From positions 1-17,348 of the forward strand of contig JALAGW010000321.1 in NCBI GenBank assembly GCA_022712235.1: a DNA stretch of 17,348 nt, read 5' to 3'. This document shows, in pieces, positions 1 through 6,096 of the stretch. Origin of the DNA: Brevundimonas sp. (GTDB taxonomy: Bacteria; Pseudomonadota; Alphaproteobacteria; Caulobacterales; Caulobacteraceae). The notes under the pieces were generated by a model that saw nothing but the letters and a program-made list of their open reading frames with translations, made no database searches and had not been told where the DNA came from. Made by a program: the position numbers and the translations under genes. Numbering within the stretch: the first letter of the stretch is position 1; every line of letters starts with the position of its first letter.

Positions 1-1
1 C

Positions 2-505
2 ATCCCGACCGGCGAAGGCGTCACGGCCGTCGCCGGCGACGCCAACGACGCCGCCGCCCTGCCCGCCCTGCTGAAGGGCGCGGACGCCGTGGTCAGCGCC
101 ATCATGTTCGTCGACAGCAACCCCGAAACCCTGATCGCGGCGGTCAAGGCGGCTGGGGTTCCGCGCTATCTTGTGGTCGGCGGCGCCGGCAGCCTGGAGG
201 CCGCACCAGGCCTGAAGGTCATCGACACCCCGGACTTCCCGGAAATCTACAAGGCCGAAGCCTCGGCGGGCGGTCGCTTCCTGGACCGTCTGCGTCAGGA
301 AGCCGATCTGGACTGGACCTTCCTGTCGCCCTCCGCCGTGTTCGACGGCAGCGAGCGGACGGGCCAGTTCCGCCTGGGCGGCGACGCCCTGCTGGTCAGC
401 GCCGAGGGCCACAGCGCCATCTCCTTCCCCGACTACGCCATCGCCATGGCGGATGAGATCGAGACGCCCAAACACAGCCGCAGGCGCTTCACTGTCGGCT
501 ACTGA
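2..505 (+). CDS. NAD(P)H-binding oxidoreductase, 3' part only
   Basis: The reading frame is open from the left edge (base 2) to a TGA at 503-505, so the N-terminus, including the Rossmann GxxGxxG motif, lies outside the window. What remains (about 167 residues) resembles the C-terminal two thirds of atypical short-chain dehydrogenase/NmrA-like proteins, often named putative NADH-flavin reductase. Family-like segments are GADAVVSAIMF (strand after the cofactor fold), RYLVVGGAGSLE, and the DWTFLSPSAVFDG stretch followed by an ISFPDYAIAMADEIE helix. These enzymes are soluble cytoplasmic NAD(P)-dependent oxidoreductases; the substrate cannot be told. A GTG at 89 lies inside the conserved region and is not the start. 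The gene converges on the rplK-rplA operon and shares the terminator at 552-589 as its boundary. Confidence 0.85.
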   Translation: MPTGEGVTAVAGDANDAAALPALLKGADAVVSAIMFVDSNPETLIAAVKAAGVPRYLVVGGAGSLEAAPGLKVIDTPDFPEIYKAEASAGGRFLDRLRQEADLDWTFLSPSAVFDGSERTGQFRLGGDALLVSAEGHSAISFPDYAIAMADEIETPKHSRRRFTVGY

Positions 506-551
506 GCCAAACGCGGACCTCAAGCAGCGCGAAGCGCGGTAGGCCCCGAGG

Positions 552-589
552 CCAAGAAAAAGGCCCCGAAGATTGCTCTTCGGGGCCTT
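552..589 (-). terminator. Rho-independent terminator of rplK-rplA
   Basis: A perfect 12-bp inverted repeat (560-571 and 578-589, loop of 6) is followed on the minus strand by TTTTTCTT. It lies 24 bases past the rplA stop. The plus strand lacks a good T-run after the stem, so it mainly serves rplA, though it may also block readthrough from the convergent oxidoreductase gene. Confidence 0.85.
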
Positions 590-613
590 CGTCATTTCAG
601 CGCGAAGCCAGGA

Positions 614-1300
614 TCAGCCCAGCGAGGCCGGATCGACCTTGAAGCCCGGGCCCATCGTCGAGGACAGGGTGATGCGCTTCACATAGGTGCCCTTGGCGCC
701 CGACGGCTTGGCGCGGTTCAGAGCGTCCACGTACGCCTTGACGTTGGCTTCCAGGGCTTCCTGCGTGAAGGAGACCTTGCCGATGCCGCCGTGAGCGATA
801 CCAGCCTTCTCGACGCGGAACTCCACGGCGCCGCCCTTGGCGTCCTTGACGGCCTGGGCGACGTTCGGGGTCACGGTGCCGACCTTGGGGTTCGGCATCA
901 GGCCGCGCGGACCCAGCACCTTACCCAGACGGCCGACCAGGGCCATCATGTCGGGCGAGGCGATGACGCGGTCGAAGTCCATCAGGCCACCGTTGATCTG
1001 CTCGTACAGATCCTCGGCGCCGACGTATTCAGCGCCGGCGGCGCGGGCTTCGTCAGCCTTGGCGTCCTTGGCGAAGACGGCGACGCGAACGTCGCGGCCG
1101 GTGCCCGACGGCAGGTTGACCACGCCGCGGACCTGTTGGTCGGCGTGACGGGGGTCGACGCCCAGGTTGACGGCGATTTCCATCGACTCGTCGAACTTGG
1201 CCTTGGCGTTGTCCTTGACCAGCTTGATGGCGTCCGAGAACGACATCAGTTCCTGGGTGACGCCGGTGCGGGCTTTTTGAGCCTTGGTTTGCTTAGCCAT
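614..1300 (-). CDS. rplA: 50S ribosomal protein L1
   Basis: Encodes 228 residues, normal length for bacterial L1. L1 binds helices 76-78 of 23S rRNA, forms the mobile L1 stalk that handles deacylated tRNA at the E site, and in many bacteria represses its own operon by binding the rplK leader. The family signature is clear: a GRLGKVLGPRGLMPNPK stretch near the middle, then VGTVTPNV, and the C-terminal LNRAKPSGAKGTYVK region. The ATG at 1298-1300 is 3 bases after the rplK stop, and a GGAGGG Shine-Dalgarno overlaps the end of rplK, so translation is probably coupled. A strong terminator follows; rplJ and rplL are not downstream as they are in Escherichia coli. Confidence 0.98.
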   Translation of the reverse strand: MAKQTKAQKARTGVTQELMSFSDAIKLVKDNAKAKFDESMEIAVNLGVDPRHADQQVRGVVNLPSGTGRDVRVAVFAKDAKADEARAAGAEYVGAEDLYEQINGGLMDFDRVIASPDMMALVGRLGKVLGPRGLMPNPKVGTVTPNVAQAVKDAKGGAVEFRVEKAGIAHGGIGKVSFTQEALEANVKAYVDALNRAKPSGAKGTYVKRITLSSTMGPGFKVDPASLG

Positions 1301-1303
1301 GGA

Positions 1304-1735
1304 TTAGCCCTCCACCACTTGGATGCCGATCGCGCGAGCCGAGCCTTCGATGATGCGCATGGCGGCGTCCATGTCGTTGGCGTTCAGGTCCTTCATCTTC
1401 GCTTCGGCGATCTCGCGGACTTGCGCCTGCGTGACCTTGCCGGCGGTTTCACGACCGACCAGCTTGGCGCCCGACTTGATGCCGGCGGCCTGCTTCAGGT
1501 ACCAGGTGGCCGGCGGGGTCTTGGTGATGAAGGTGAAGGACTTGTCCTGATAGACCGTGATGACGGTCGGCAGCGGGGTGCCCTTGGCGACCTTCTCGGT
1601 GCGCGCGTTGAACTCCTTGCAGAAGCCCATGATGTTGACGCCGCGCTGACCCAGCGCCGGGCCGATCGGGGGCGAAGGCGTGGCCGAACCGGCCGCCACT
1701 TGCAGCTTGATATAGCCGAGAATCTTCTTGGCCAT
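1304..1735 (-). CDS. rplK: 50S ribosomal protein L11
   Basis: Encodes 143 residues, the usual L11 length. L11 sits at the base of the GTPase-associated centre with L10/L12, contacts 23S helices 43-44 and takes part in factor binding and RelA activation. The N-terminal domain shows the conserved proline-rich ATPSPPIGPALGQRGVNIMGFCKEFN; the C-terminal RNA-binding domain ends in ANDMDAAMRIIEGSARAIG. The start at 1733-1735 has a good AGGAGA ribosome site about 5 bases upstream. It is the first gene of a two-gene rplK-rplA operon separated from nusG by 434 bases that hold a nusG terminator, a candidate promoter and an L1-like regulatory hairpin. Confidence 0.98.
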   Translation of the reverse strand: MAKKILGYIKLQVAAGSATPSPPIGPALGQRGVNIMGFCKEFNARTEKVAKGTPLPTVITVYQDKSFTFITKTPPATWYLKQAAGIKSGAKLVGRETAGKVTQAQVREIAEAKMKDLNANDMDAAMRIIEGSARAIGIQVVEG

Positions 1736-1783
1736 TGGTCTCTCCTATGAATGACCCTGACAGAGACTGGCAGGGCCGGTGAG

Positions 1784-1812
1784 CCGTGGTCGGGCATGGC
1801 TGCCTCCCACGG
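1784..1812 (-). promoter_or_regulatory. Probable L1-binding autoregulatory hairpin in the rplK leader
   Basis: Read on the minus strand, this 29-base element folds as CCGTGG-GA-GGCA-loop GCCA-TGCC-CGA-CCACGG: a 6-bp stem, an asymmetric internal loop and a 4-bp stem. It contains GTGGGAGGC and GCCCGACC, nearly the same as the paired strands GUGGGAGGC and GCCGACC of the L1 site in E. coli 23S rRNA. It ends 48 bases before the rplK ATG. L1 repression of rplK-rplA by rRNA mimicry is established in E. coli and other organisms; its operation here is inferred from this match. Confidence 0.72.
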
Positions 1813-1856
1813 ATTTGCCGCCGGCCGACTCGAGGGCCGTCCAGCGAAGGCGCGCG

Positions 1857-1883
1857 TGTAACAGGACCGGGCGCCGAAGGCAA
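1857..1883 (-). promoter_or_regulatory. Candidate promoter of rplK-rplA
   Basis: On the minus strand TTGCCT (1883-1878) and GTTACA (1862-1857) are separated by 15 bases. Both are only partial matches to the housekeeping consensus. The position fits: transcription would begin near 1850, upstream of the L1-like hairpin, giving a leader of roughly 115 bases. Other weak hexamers occur in this interval, so this is a suggestion. Confidence 0.3.
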
Positions 1884-2118
1884 ATGGGACAGTTGCGGCC
1901 CCTCTACTGATGGGAGAGAGAAAAACAGAGTCCAATTCGTCTGAATCGTCTGAAATCTCCCCGCTCAGCCATAAGGCGAAGCCAAACGGTCACAGCCTAG
2001 GCCAGGCCGCGAACCAGGCTGGAAGACGGGCCCTAAAATCTCTCAATCCTAAGGTTTCCTTGGCCTTGGCGCACGGGATTATGCGCGGCGTGCAGGTCCA
2101 GACGTCGCCTCCGAACGC
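1884..2118. other. Intergenic DNA without a supported gene
   Basis: This is the upstream part of the 434-base gap between nusG and rplK. It is richer in A and T than the neighbouring genes. A plus-strand frame crosses it (1910-2194), but it overlaps the nusG terminator and the end of nusG, has no ribosome site and shows no recognisable protein. I see no gene here; extra promoter elements for rplK are possible. Confidence 0.6.
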
Positions 2119-2143
2119 AAAACGGCGGCCCAGAGGGCCGCCG
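2119..2143 (-). terminator. Rho-independent terminator of secE-nusG
   Basis: A perfect 9-bp GC stem (CGGCGGCCC at 2123-2131 and its complement at 2135-2143, loop of 3) is followed on the minus strand by TTTTGCGTT. It lies 26 bases past the nusG stop, so the tRNA-Trp-secE-nusG unit ends here and rplK needs its own promoter. Confidence 0.8.
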
Positions 2144-2169
2144 CTGCAAAGGCTCGAATGGCAGGCCGA

Positions 2170-2745
2170 TCAGCCCGCGGTCTTCTCGACCTGATTGTAT
2201 TCCAGGTCCACCGGGGTCGGGCGGCCGAAGATGGAGACGGCCACGCGCAGGCGGGCGTTCTCTTCGTCGACGCTCTCGACCTGACCGTCGAAGCTGGCGA
2301 AGGGGCCGTCGGTGACCTTGACGGTCTCGCCTATGTCGAAGCGGATGGTGGGCTTCGGACGCTCGACGCCCTCTTCCACGGCGCCGATGATGTTCTGAAC
2401 TTCACGTTCCGAGACCGGCAGGGGCTTGGTGCCGCCCGCGGCGCCCAGGAAGCCGGTGACCTTCGGCGTGTTCTTGACCAGGTGATAGGCGTTGTCGGTC
2501 ATCTCCATCTTCACCAGCACATAGCCGGGGAAGAATTTGCGTTCCGAGTTCACCTTGCGACCGCGACGGATCTCGACGACTTCCTCGGTCGGAACCAGGA
2601 TTTCGGAGAAGGCGTCTTCCAGGCCTTGCTGCTTCGCCTGCTCGCGCAGTTGTTCCGCGACCTTCTTTTCGAAGTTCGAGTAGGCGTTGACGATATACCA
2701 TTTATGGCGGGGATTGGCCGCCGGCTTGGGCGCTGCATCGCTCAT
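2170..2745 (-). CDS. nusG: Transcription termination/antitermination factor NusG
   Basis: Encodes 191 residues. NusG rides on RNA polymerase, suppresses pausing, links the enzyme to ribosomal protein S10 and helps Rho. The NGN domain covers about residues 14-115 (WYIVNAYSNFEKKVAEQL, then the FFPGYVLVKMEM core), and the KOW domain about 135-170 (FDIGETVKVTDGPFASF, then the IFGRPTPVDLEYNQVEK end). About 12 extra polar residues precede the NGN fold, common in alphaproteobacteria. The ATG at 2743-2745 has AAAGGAG about 8 bases upstream. It follows secE by 13 bases and is cotranscribed with it; a terminator follows immediately. Confidence 0.98.
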   Translation of the reverse strand: MSDAAPKPAANPRHKWYIVNAYSNFEKKVAEQLREQAKQQGLEDAFSEILVPTEEVVEIRRGRKVNSERKFFPGYVLVKMEMTDNAYHLVKNTPKVTGFLGAAGGTKPLPVSEREVQNIIGAVEEGVERPKPTIRFDIGETVKVTDGPFASFDGQVESVDEENARLRVAVSIFGRPTPVDLEYNQVEKTAG

Positions 2746-2758
2746 GTGCGCGTCTCCT

Positions 2759-3058
2759 TTATTGGCCGAGGCCGAGAATGAAGCGGGACGCGAAGCCCAG
2801 CCCCGTATCGACGATCCAGAAGAAGGCCGAGGCGATCAGCACCATGATGAAGACCATCACCGAGGTGATCCAGGTCTCCTTGCGGCTGGGCCAGACGATC
2901 TTGCGGGCTTCAGCGCGAACCTGGCTGAAGAACTGGGCAGGCGACGTCTTCTTCTTGGGTGCAGGCGCGTCAACGGCGACCGTGGCTGCGCCGGATGCGG
3001 CGGCTGCGGTCTGGTTTCCCACGGTGCGGCGACCGCCGGGGGTCTTCGCCTTGGCCAT
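2759..3058 (-). CDS. secE: Preprotein translocase subunit SecE
   Basis: Encodes 99 residues of the SecE clamp, which stabilises SecY in the inner-membrane SecYEG channel. An alanine-, lysine- and threonine-rich disordered N-terminus (about 1-40) is followed by the amphipathic helix with the conserved VWPSRKET segment (55-62), then one membrane helix (about 63-83). This is the short, single-helix form usual outside the gammaproteobacteria. I chose the ATG at 3056-3058. The frame continues to a TTG at 3073, but the ATG gives the usual MAKAK start and has GAAGAGA upstream. It lies between tRNA-Trp (70 bases upstream, no clear promoter between) and nusG (13 bases downstream), the common trpT-secE-nusG order. 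Confidence 0.95.
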   Translation of the reverse strand: MAKAKTPGGRRTVGNQTAAAASGAATVAVDAPAPKKKTSPAQFFSQVRAEARKIVWPSRKETWITSVMVFIMVLIASAFFWIVDTGLGFASRFILGLGQ

Positions 3059-3128
3059 ATGACGTCTCTTCAACCTCTGGAACCTGTCGCCTCACATGGG
3101 AACTCCCAAGCGACTGCGACAGGGGGAA

Positions 3129-3204
3129 TGGCAGGAGCGGAGGGACTCGAACCCACGACCCTCGGTTTTGGAGACCGATGCTCTACCAGCTGAGCTACAC
3201 TCCT
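3129..3204 (-). tRNA. trnW: tRNA-Trp (anticodon CCA)
   Basis: On the minus strand the 76 bases fold as a full cloverleaf: acceptor stem AGGAGTG pairing with CGCTCCT (one G-U pair), D arm with AGCTCAGCTGGTAGAGC, anticodon arm TCGGT-CTCCAAA-ACCGA, and T arm GTGGGTTCGAGTCCC. The anticodon at loop positions 3-5 is CCA, which reads UGG (Trp). The CCA tail is encoded. It precedes secE by 70 bases and is probably cotranscribed with secE-nusG. Upstream, TTGAAA and CATATG (minus strand, 3299-3294 and 3276-3271, spacing 17) are a weak promoter candidate. Confidence 0.97.
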
Positions 3205-3340
3205 AGTGTCCCGGACAAAGATCAATGCGCCGTGAGCAAGCTCGACGGCGCTAACCTCGCCAGAGGGGCGCATATGCCTGACGGCCGAACGCATTTCAAG
3301 GGGCGTTTCACGATAACCGCCGATAGATGCGCAGCTTTGT

Positions 3341-3874
3341 TCAGAACAGCCGCGCCACGGCGCTGGGCTCATAGCTGACGCCATGCACCACGCGGTCGGG
3401 ATCGCCGATCGAAAAGGTCTGGGCGCGGCTGCGGCCGTCGATCACGGCCACGGCCTCGACCTGTTCGGGAATCACCTTCACCACCGCCACCGAGTCGCCG
3501 CCGGGGGCCCAGGGACTGATTTCCGGCGAGCGTTTGATGATCAGATCGTTCAGGCGCTGAACCTCGTCGCCGTCGGTCACCTCTTCGGCCCGACCGTCGA
3601 TTGAGACGCCGACCGCCTCCCCTTCCCCGGCCACGCCGCGCACGGCGACGCCGACGCGCGGGTCGGCCGTGATGTTGCGCAGCTTCTCGCTGTCGCGGGC
3701 GGTGACGAAATAGAGGTTCAGCCCGTCGTTCAGATAGCCGAGGGTGCTGGCCTGGGGCCGACCGTCGGCGCGATTGGTCGCCAGGGTCATCAACCTCTGA
3801 CCGTCCAGCAACTTCAGGATCGCGGCCACCGCCGCGCCGTGGATGGGGATCACGCTGGGTGCTGTTGTGGTCAT
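3341..3874 (-). CDS. Pyridoxamine 5'-phosphate oxidase-family flavoprotein
   Basis: Encodes 177 residues with the split-barrel FMN-binding fold of the PPOX superfamily. Recognisable parts are the first barrel strands (RLMTLATNRADGRPQASTLGYL, about residues 27-48), the NLYFVTARDSEKLRNITADPRVGVAV section typical of FMN contact, and the ISIDGRAEEVTD-like strand. Many such proteins bind FMN, F420 or haem; the substrate is unknown, and it is probably not the vitamin B6 enzyme PdxH, which is longer and has a conserved C-terminal motif missing here. The ATG at 3872-3874 has AAGGAG 11 to 16 bases upstream. The frame stays open far upstream, but that part is non-coding in character. An FNR palindrome lies 50 bases upstream, so low-oxygen control is likely. 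Confidence 0.85.
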   Translation of the reverse strand: MTTTAPSVIPIHGAAVAAILKLLDGQRLMTLATNRADGRPQASTLGYLNDGLNLYFVTARDSEKLRNITADPRVGVAVRGVAGEGEAVGVSIDGRAEEVTDGDEVQRLNDLIIKRSPEISPWAPGGDSVAVVKVIPEQVEAVAVIDGRSRAQTFSIGDPDRVVHGVSYEPSAVARLF

Positions 3875-3923
3875 GACCTGAACTCCTTGGCTGAGAACCT
3901 GCGGCCGAGCCGTCGGGTTCACC

Positions 3924-3937
3924 TTGACACAGATCAA
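3924..3937. promoter_or_regulatory. FNR/FixK-type operator between the PPOX gene and the GNAT-like gene
   Basis: TTGACACAGATCAA matches the FNR consensus TTGAT-N4-ATCAA at 9 of 10 core bases. Its centre is 41.5 bases from 3889 on the minus side and from 3972 on the plus side, the class II activation distance. Minus-side CAGGTT lies 22 bases past the box as a possible -10 element, placing the start near the PPOX ribosome site. On the plus side the start would fall at the ATG of the 3971 gene, implying a leaderless message or another promoter. The PPOX gene is the likelier target. Confidence 0.75.
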
Positions 3938-3970
3938 GGCGATTTGGCCCCGAGCGCGCGAAATGGCCGC

Positions 3971-4351
3971 ATGATCCAGTCCCGCCTGATGCCAGACGCG
4001 CCGCGCCTGGATGTCGTTCCCCTGACCGAGGCGGAGGCCCCGGCCGAATTCGCCCTGGCCCGGATGTGGCGGCCCGATCTGGGCGCCGATCAGTGGCGTG
4101 CCTTCCTGCGCGACTGGCGCGCCGCCCCGGACAGCCGCGGCATTCTGAGCGCCCGCAGCCAGCGCGGCGGCGTTCTGGGCTTCGTCAGCTGGTGGCGGCA
4201 GCCGGATCTGGAATACGGCGAGACCCTGTGGGCCGGTCCCTTCGTCGTGCGCGAGATGGGGGTGCGGCCGCTGGTGCGACAGAGCCTGGCGGTCGAGCTG
4301 ACGGCCCTGGCCCATCAGCTGGGCGCCAGACTGCGCTATGTCGAAGACTAG
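3971..4351 (+). CDS. Small GNAT-like protein of unknown function
   Basis: Encodes 126 residues that I do not recognise with certainty. The pattern suggests a degenerate GNAT N-acetyltransferase fold: an early helix (EFALARMWRPDLGADQWRAFLRDW), a strand with GGVLGFVSWWRQ, then ETLWAGPFVVREMGVRPLVRQSL, where the strand-turn-helix resembles the acetyl-CoA-binding region, and a final LGARLRYVE strand. The canonical Q/RxxGxG/A pyrophosphate loop is not clear (VREMGVRP takes its place), so catalysis is doubtful. The ATG at 3971 has no good ribosome site; a second ATG at 3989 is possible. It is divergent from the PPOX gene across the FNR site and lies 79 bases before the fnr gene, same strand, with no clear terminator between. 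Confidence 0.7.
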   Translation: MIQSRLMPDAPRLDVVPLTEAEAPAEFALARMWRPDLGADQWRAFLRDWRAAPDSRGILSARSQRGGVLGFVSWWRQPDLEYGETLWAGPFVVREMGVRPLVRQSLAVELTALAHQLGARLRYVED

Positions 4352-4430
4352 GCGCGAAACCTAGGACAGCCTGCCCACTTCGAAAGCGATCCGCGTTCAG
4401 CTAGGCTGCGGCGCAATGCTGGAGCCGACC

Positions 4431-5174
4431 ATGACCGCCTGCAACGCCGCCCTGGCCGAAACCACAGAAGTTCGTCTGGAGGACGTCCATCCCTGCGCGA
4501 CCTGCGGAGCGCGGCCGCTGGGCGTCTGCGCCGACCTGAAGGGCCACGAGCTGCAGAGCATGGCCTGCGCCAGCGAGACAGTGTCCGCGCAGCCGGGACA
4601 GGCCCTGTTCCATGAGGGCGACCCCAACCCCTTCGTCTTCAACGTGGTCGAGGGCGCGGTGAAACTGTATCGCCTGCTGCCCGACGGCCGGCGCCAGATC
4701 ACAGGCTTCCTGTTCCAGGGCGATTTTCTGGGTCTGGGCGGGCGCGGGCCGTCCAGCTTCACGGCCGAGGCCCTGACGCCGCTCAGCGCCTGCCGTTTCC
4801 GGCGCGGGGACTTCGATCAGTTGCTGAACGCCCTGCCCGCGCTGGAGCACCGCCTGGTGGCCATGGCGGGCGACGAGCTGATGGCGGCGCAGGAACAGAT
4901 CGTCCTGCTGGGCCGCAAGACGGCGCGTGAGCGGATCGCCAGCTTCCTGACCCGTCTGTCGGCGCGGCAGGTGCAACTAGGCGGCGCCGAGGGCCGCGTC
5001 CACCTGCCCATGACCCGGCTGGACATCGCCGACTACCTGGGCCTGACCATCGAGACGGTCAGCCGGGTCTTCACCCAGTTCAAGACCTCGGGCCTGATCC
5101 GGCTGCTGCCCGACAACGAGGTCGCCCTGCCCGATCCCGAGGTGCTGAAGGCGCTGGGCGAAGGCGCCGCCTGA
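4431..5174 (+). CDS. fnr: FNR-type oxygen-sensing transcription regulator (Crp/Fnr family)
   Basis: Encodes 247 residues. FNR proteins hold a [4Fe-4S] cluster that falls apart in oxygen; the cluster form dimerises and activates microaerobic genes. From the chosen start, Cys22, Cys25 and Cys33 (CX2CX7C) and Cys121 match the cluster ligands of E. coli FNR (Cys20, 23, 29 and 122). A cyclic-nucleotide-binding-like barrel (about 45-130) is followed by a long dimer helix and a helix-turn-helix (LDIADYLGLTIETVSRVFTQF). Glu208, Ser211 and Arg212 equal E. coli Glu209, Ser212 and Arg213, which read TTGAT half-sites. I chose the ATG at 4431 because GGAG sits 6 bases before it; an in-frame ATG at 4416 lacks a ribosome site. 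It probably controls the palindromes at 3924, 9057 and 12499. No FNR box lies directly upstream. Confidence 0.95.
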   Translation: MTACNAALAETTEVRLEDVHPCATCGARPLGVCADLKGHELQSMACASETVSAQPGQALFHEGDPNPFVFNVVEGAVKLYRLLPDGRRQITGFLFQGDFLGLGGRGPSSFTAEALTPLSACRFRRGDFDQLLNALPALEHRLVAMAGDELMAAQEQIVLLGRKTARERIASFLTRLSARQVQLGGAEGRVHLPMTRLDIADYLGLTIETVSRVFTQFKTSGLIRLLPDNEVALPDPEVLKALGEGAA

Positions 5175-5206
5175 GCCCCGAAAGGATGATCGAAGGCGCC
5201 GCCTGA
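5159..5206 (+). repeat. 16-bp direct repeat at the end of fnr
   Basis: CGAAGGCGCCGCCTGA occurs exactly at 5159-5174, where it encodes the last residues and stop of FNR, and again at 5191-5206, 32 bases later. The copy carries the same stop triplet, but an in-frame TGA also follows the first stop, so it is not read. It looks like a small local duplication. Confidence 0.8.
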
Positions 5207-5221
5207 AAGCAAACGGGCGAT

Positions 5222-5250
5222 GGGGGCGCGGGCTGACGTCCCGCACCCCC
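5222..5250 (-). terminator. Hairpin after the OmpW-like gene, possible terminator
   Basis: An 11-bp GC-rich stem (5222-5232 with 5240-5250, loop of 7) lies 22 bases past the OmpW-like stop. On the minus strand every position pairs (one U-G wobble); on the plus strand the same position is a C-A mismatch. No strong T-run follows on either strand, so it may be an RNA 3'-end structure or a weak terminator. Confidence 0.45.
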
Positions 5251-5272
5251 GCCCCGCATCGACGCGGAAGTC

Positions 5273-5926
5273 CTAGAACTTCCGGCCGACGCCCACCGAC
5301 ACGACCCACGGATCCAGACTGACGCTGCTCTTCAGCGCGCCGCCGTTGATCCTGGCGTCCGTGTCGAACCAGATCTTCTTGGCGTCGAGGTTCAGGGTCC
5401 ACGGCCCCGACAGGTTCCAGTCGGCCCCCGCCTGCAGGGCCACGCCGAAACCATTGTCCAGATCGACCTCGAAGCCGTTCTTATCCTTGCCGTCGAAGAA
5501 GGCCATATAGCTGACGCCGGCGCCGACATAAGGGCTGATCGTCGAATTCGGCGTCGGGCGGTATTGCAGGGTCACCACCGGCGGCAGGACCCAGGTCTCG
5601 TGCACCGCCACGTCGGTCGCCCCGCCCTTGGCGCGGACCTCATGCCGGGTGGCGCCCAGGATGGCCTCGACAGCCCAGTGGTCGGCGACGAACCAGGTGA
5701 AACCCAGGGTCGGCATCCAGTCGTCGCCCACGTCAACCTTCAGGCCGCTGTCGGCGCCCGCGGCGGTGACGATGGCGTCGTCGGCCTGCGGCAGGACGCC
5801 GGTCATGCGGGCGGTGACGATCAGCGAGCCCTTGCCGACGGGTTCGGGCGCGGCGTTTTGGGCCGAGGCGGCACCCGCCAGGGTCAGGACGCTGGCGGCG
5901 GCCAGCAGGGCGGCGGCGGTCTTCAT
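5273..5926 (-). CDS. OmpW-family outer membrane protein
   Basis: Encodes 217 residues with the features of the OmpW/AlkL eight-stranded outer-membrane barrel, which forms a channel for small hydrophobic molecules. A signal peptide is clear: KT, a hydrophobic alanine/leucine run, and cleavage after AASAQ (about residue 22). Barrel features include GSLIVTARMTGVLPQ near the mature start, DDWMPTLGFTWFVADHWAVEAILG, the TLQYRPTPNSTISPYVGAGVSYMAFF hairpin, and a terminal aromatic (GVGRKF) as used by the BAM complex. I chose the ATG at 5924-5926 with GGGGA upstream; a TTG at 5935 is in frame but less likely. OmpW is FNR-regulated in E. coli; here a weak FNR-like site lies 87 bases upstream. It converges on fnr and follows the cyd terminator. 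Confidence 0.9.
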   Translation of the reverse strand: MKTAAALLAAASVLTLAGAASAQNAAPEPVGKGSLIVTARMTGVLPQADDAIVTAAGADSGLKVDVGDDWMPTLGFTWFVADHWAVEAILGATRHEVRAKGGATDVAVHETWVLPPVVTLQYRPTPNSTISPYVGAGVSYMAFFDGKDKNGFEVDLDNGFGVALQAGADWNLSGPWTLNLDAKKIWFDTDARINGGALKSSVSLDPWVVSVGVGRKF

Positions 5927-6012
5927 CGGTATCAATCCCCGACAATCGCCGGATCAAGGGAGGCCCGGCTTCGATGTCGAAAACACAGTCCCACGCCCGC
6001 CGCCAACGCGCC

Positions 6013-6026
6013 TTGATCCACCGCAA
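6013..6026. promoter_or_regulatory. Weak FNR-like site upstream of the OmpW-like gene
   Basis: TTGATCCACCGCAA keeps one perfect half-site and 3 of 5 bases in the other (8 of 10). For the minus strand a start 41.5 bases from its centre would be near 5978, giving a leader of about 52 bases. A hexamer with the key A and T positions (GACTGT) lies 22 bases away. The context supports it, the sequence only partly. Confidence 0.35.
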
Positions 6027-6042
6027 GCATCTGGAAACATGC

Positions 6043-6084
6043 ACGAAAAAGCCTCCCCGACCGAGGTCGGAGAGGCTTTTTCGT
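6043..6084 (-). terminator. Terminator of the cydABX operon
   Basis: A long hairpin: 13-bp outer stem (6043-6055 with 6072-6084, holding the A and T runs) and inner stem CCGAC/GTCGG. It begins 13 bases past the cydX stop. The one imperfect position (6056/6071) is a U-G pair on the minus-strand RNA and a C-A mismatch on the plus strand. TTTTT closes the 3' arm on the minus strand. Confidence 0.85.
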
Positions 6085-6096
6085 TGACCGAAAGGA

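Noticed and set aside
791..1750. 319-codon plus-strand frame over rplA and rplK
   Set aside because: Antisense shadow of two certain ribosomal protein genes in GC-rich DNA.
1910..2194. 94-codon plus-strand frame in the nusG-rplK gap
   Set aside because: Crosses the nusG terminator and enters nusG, no ribosome site, no recognisable protein.
3208..3221. FNR half-site upstream of tRNA-Trp
   Set aside because: Only one half (TTGAT on the minus strand) is present; the other half does not match.
3070..3384. Minus-strand frame of 104 codons crossing tRNA-Trp
   Set aside because: It is translated tRNA: it contains the SVAQLVEHRSPKPRVVGSSP string typical of tRNA genes miscalled as proteins.
3875..4315. 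N-terminal extension of the PPOX frame to 4315
   Set aside because: The extension runs antisense to the GNAT-like gene and across the FNR site; the ATG at 3874 with AAGGAG is the right start.
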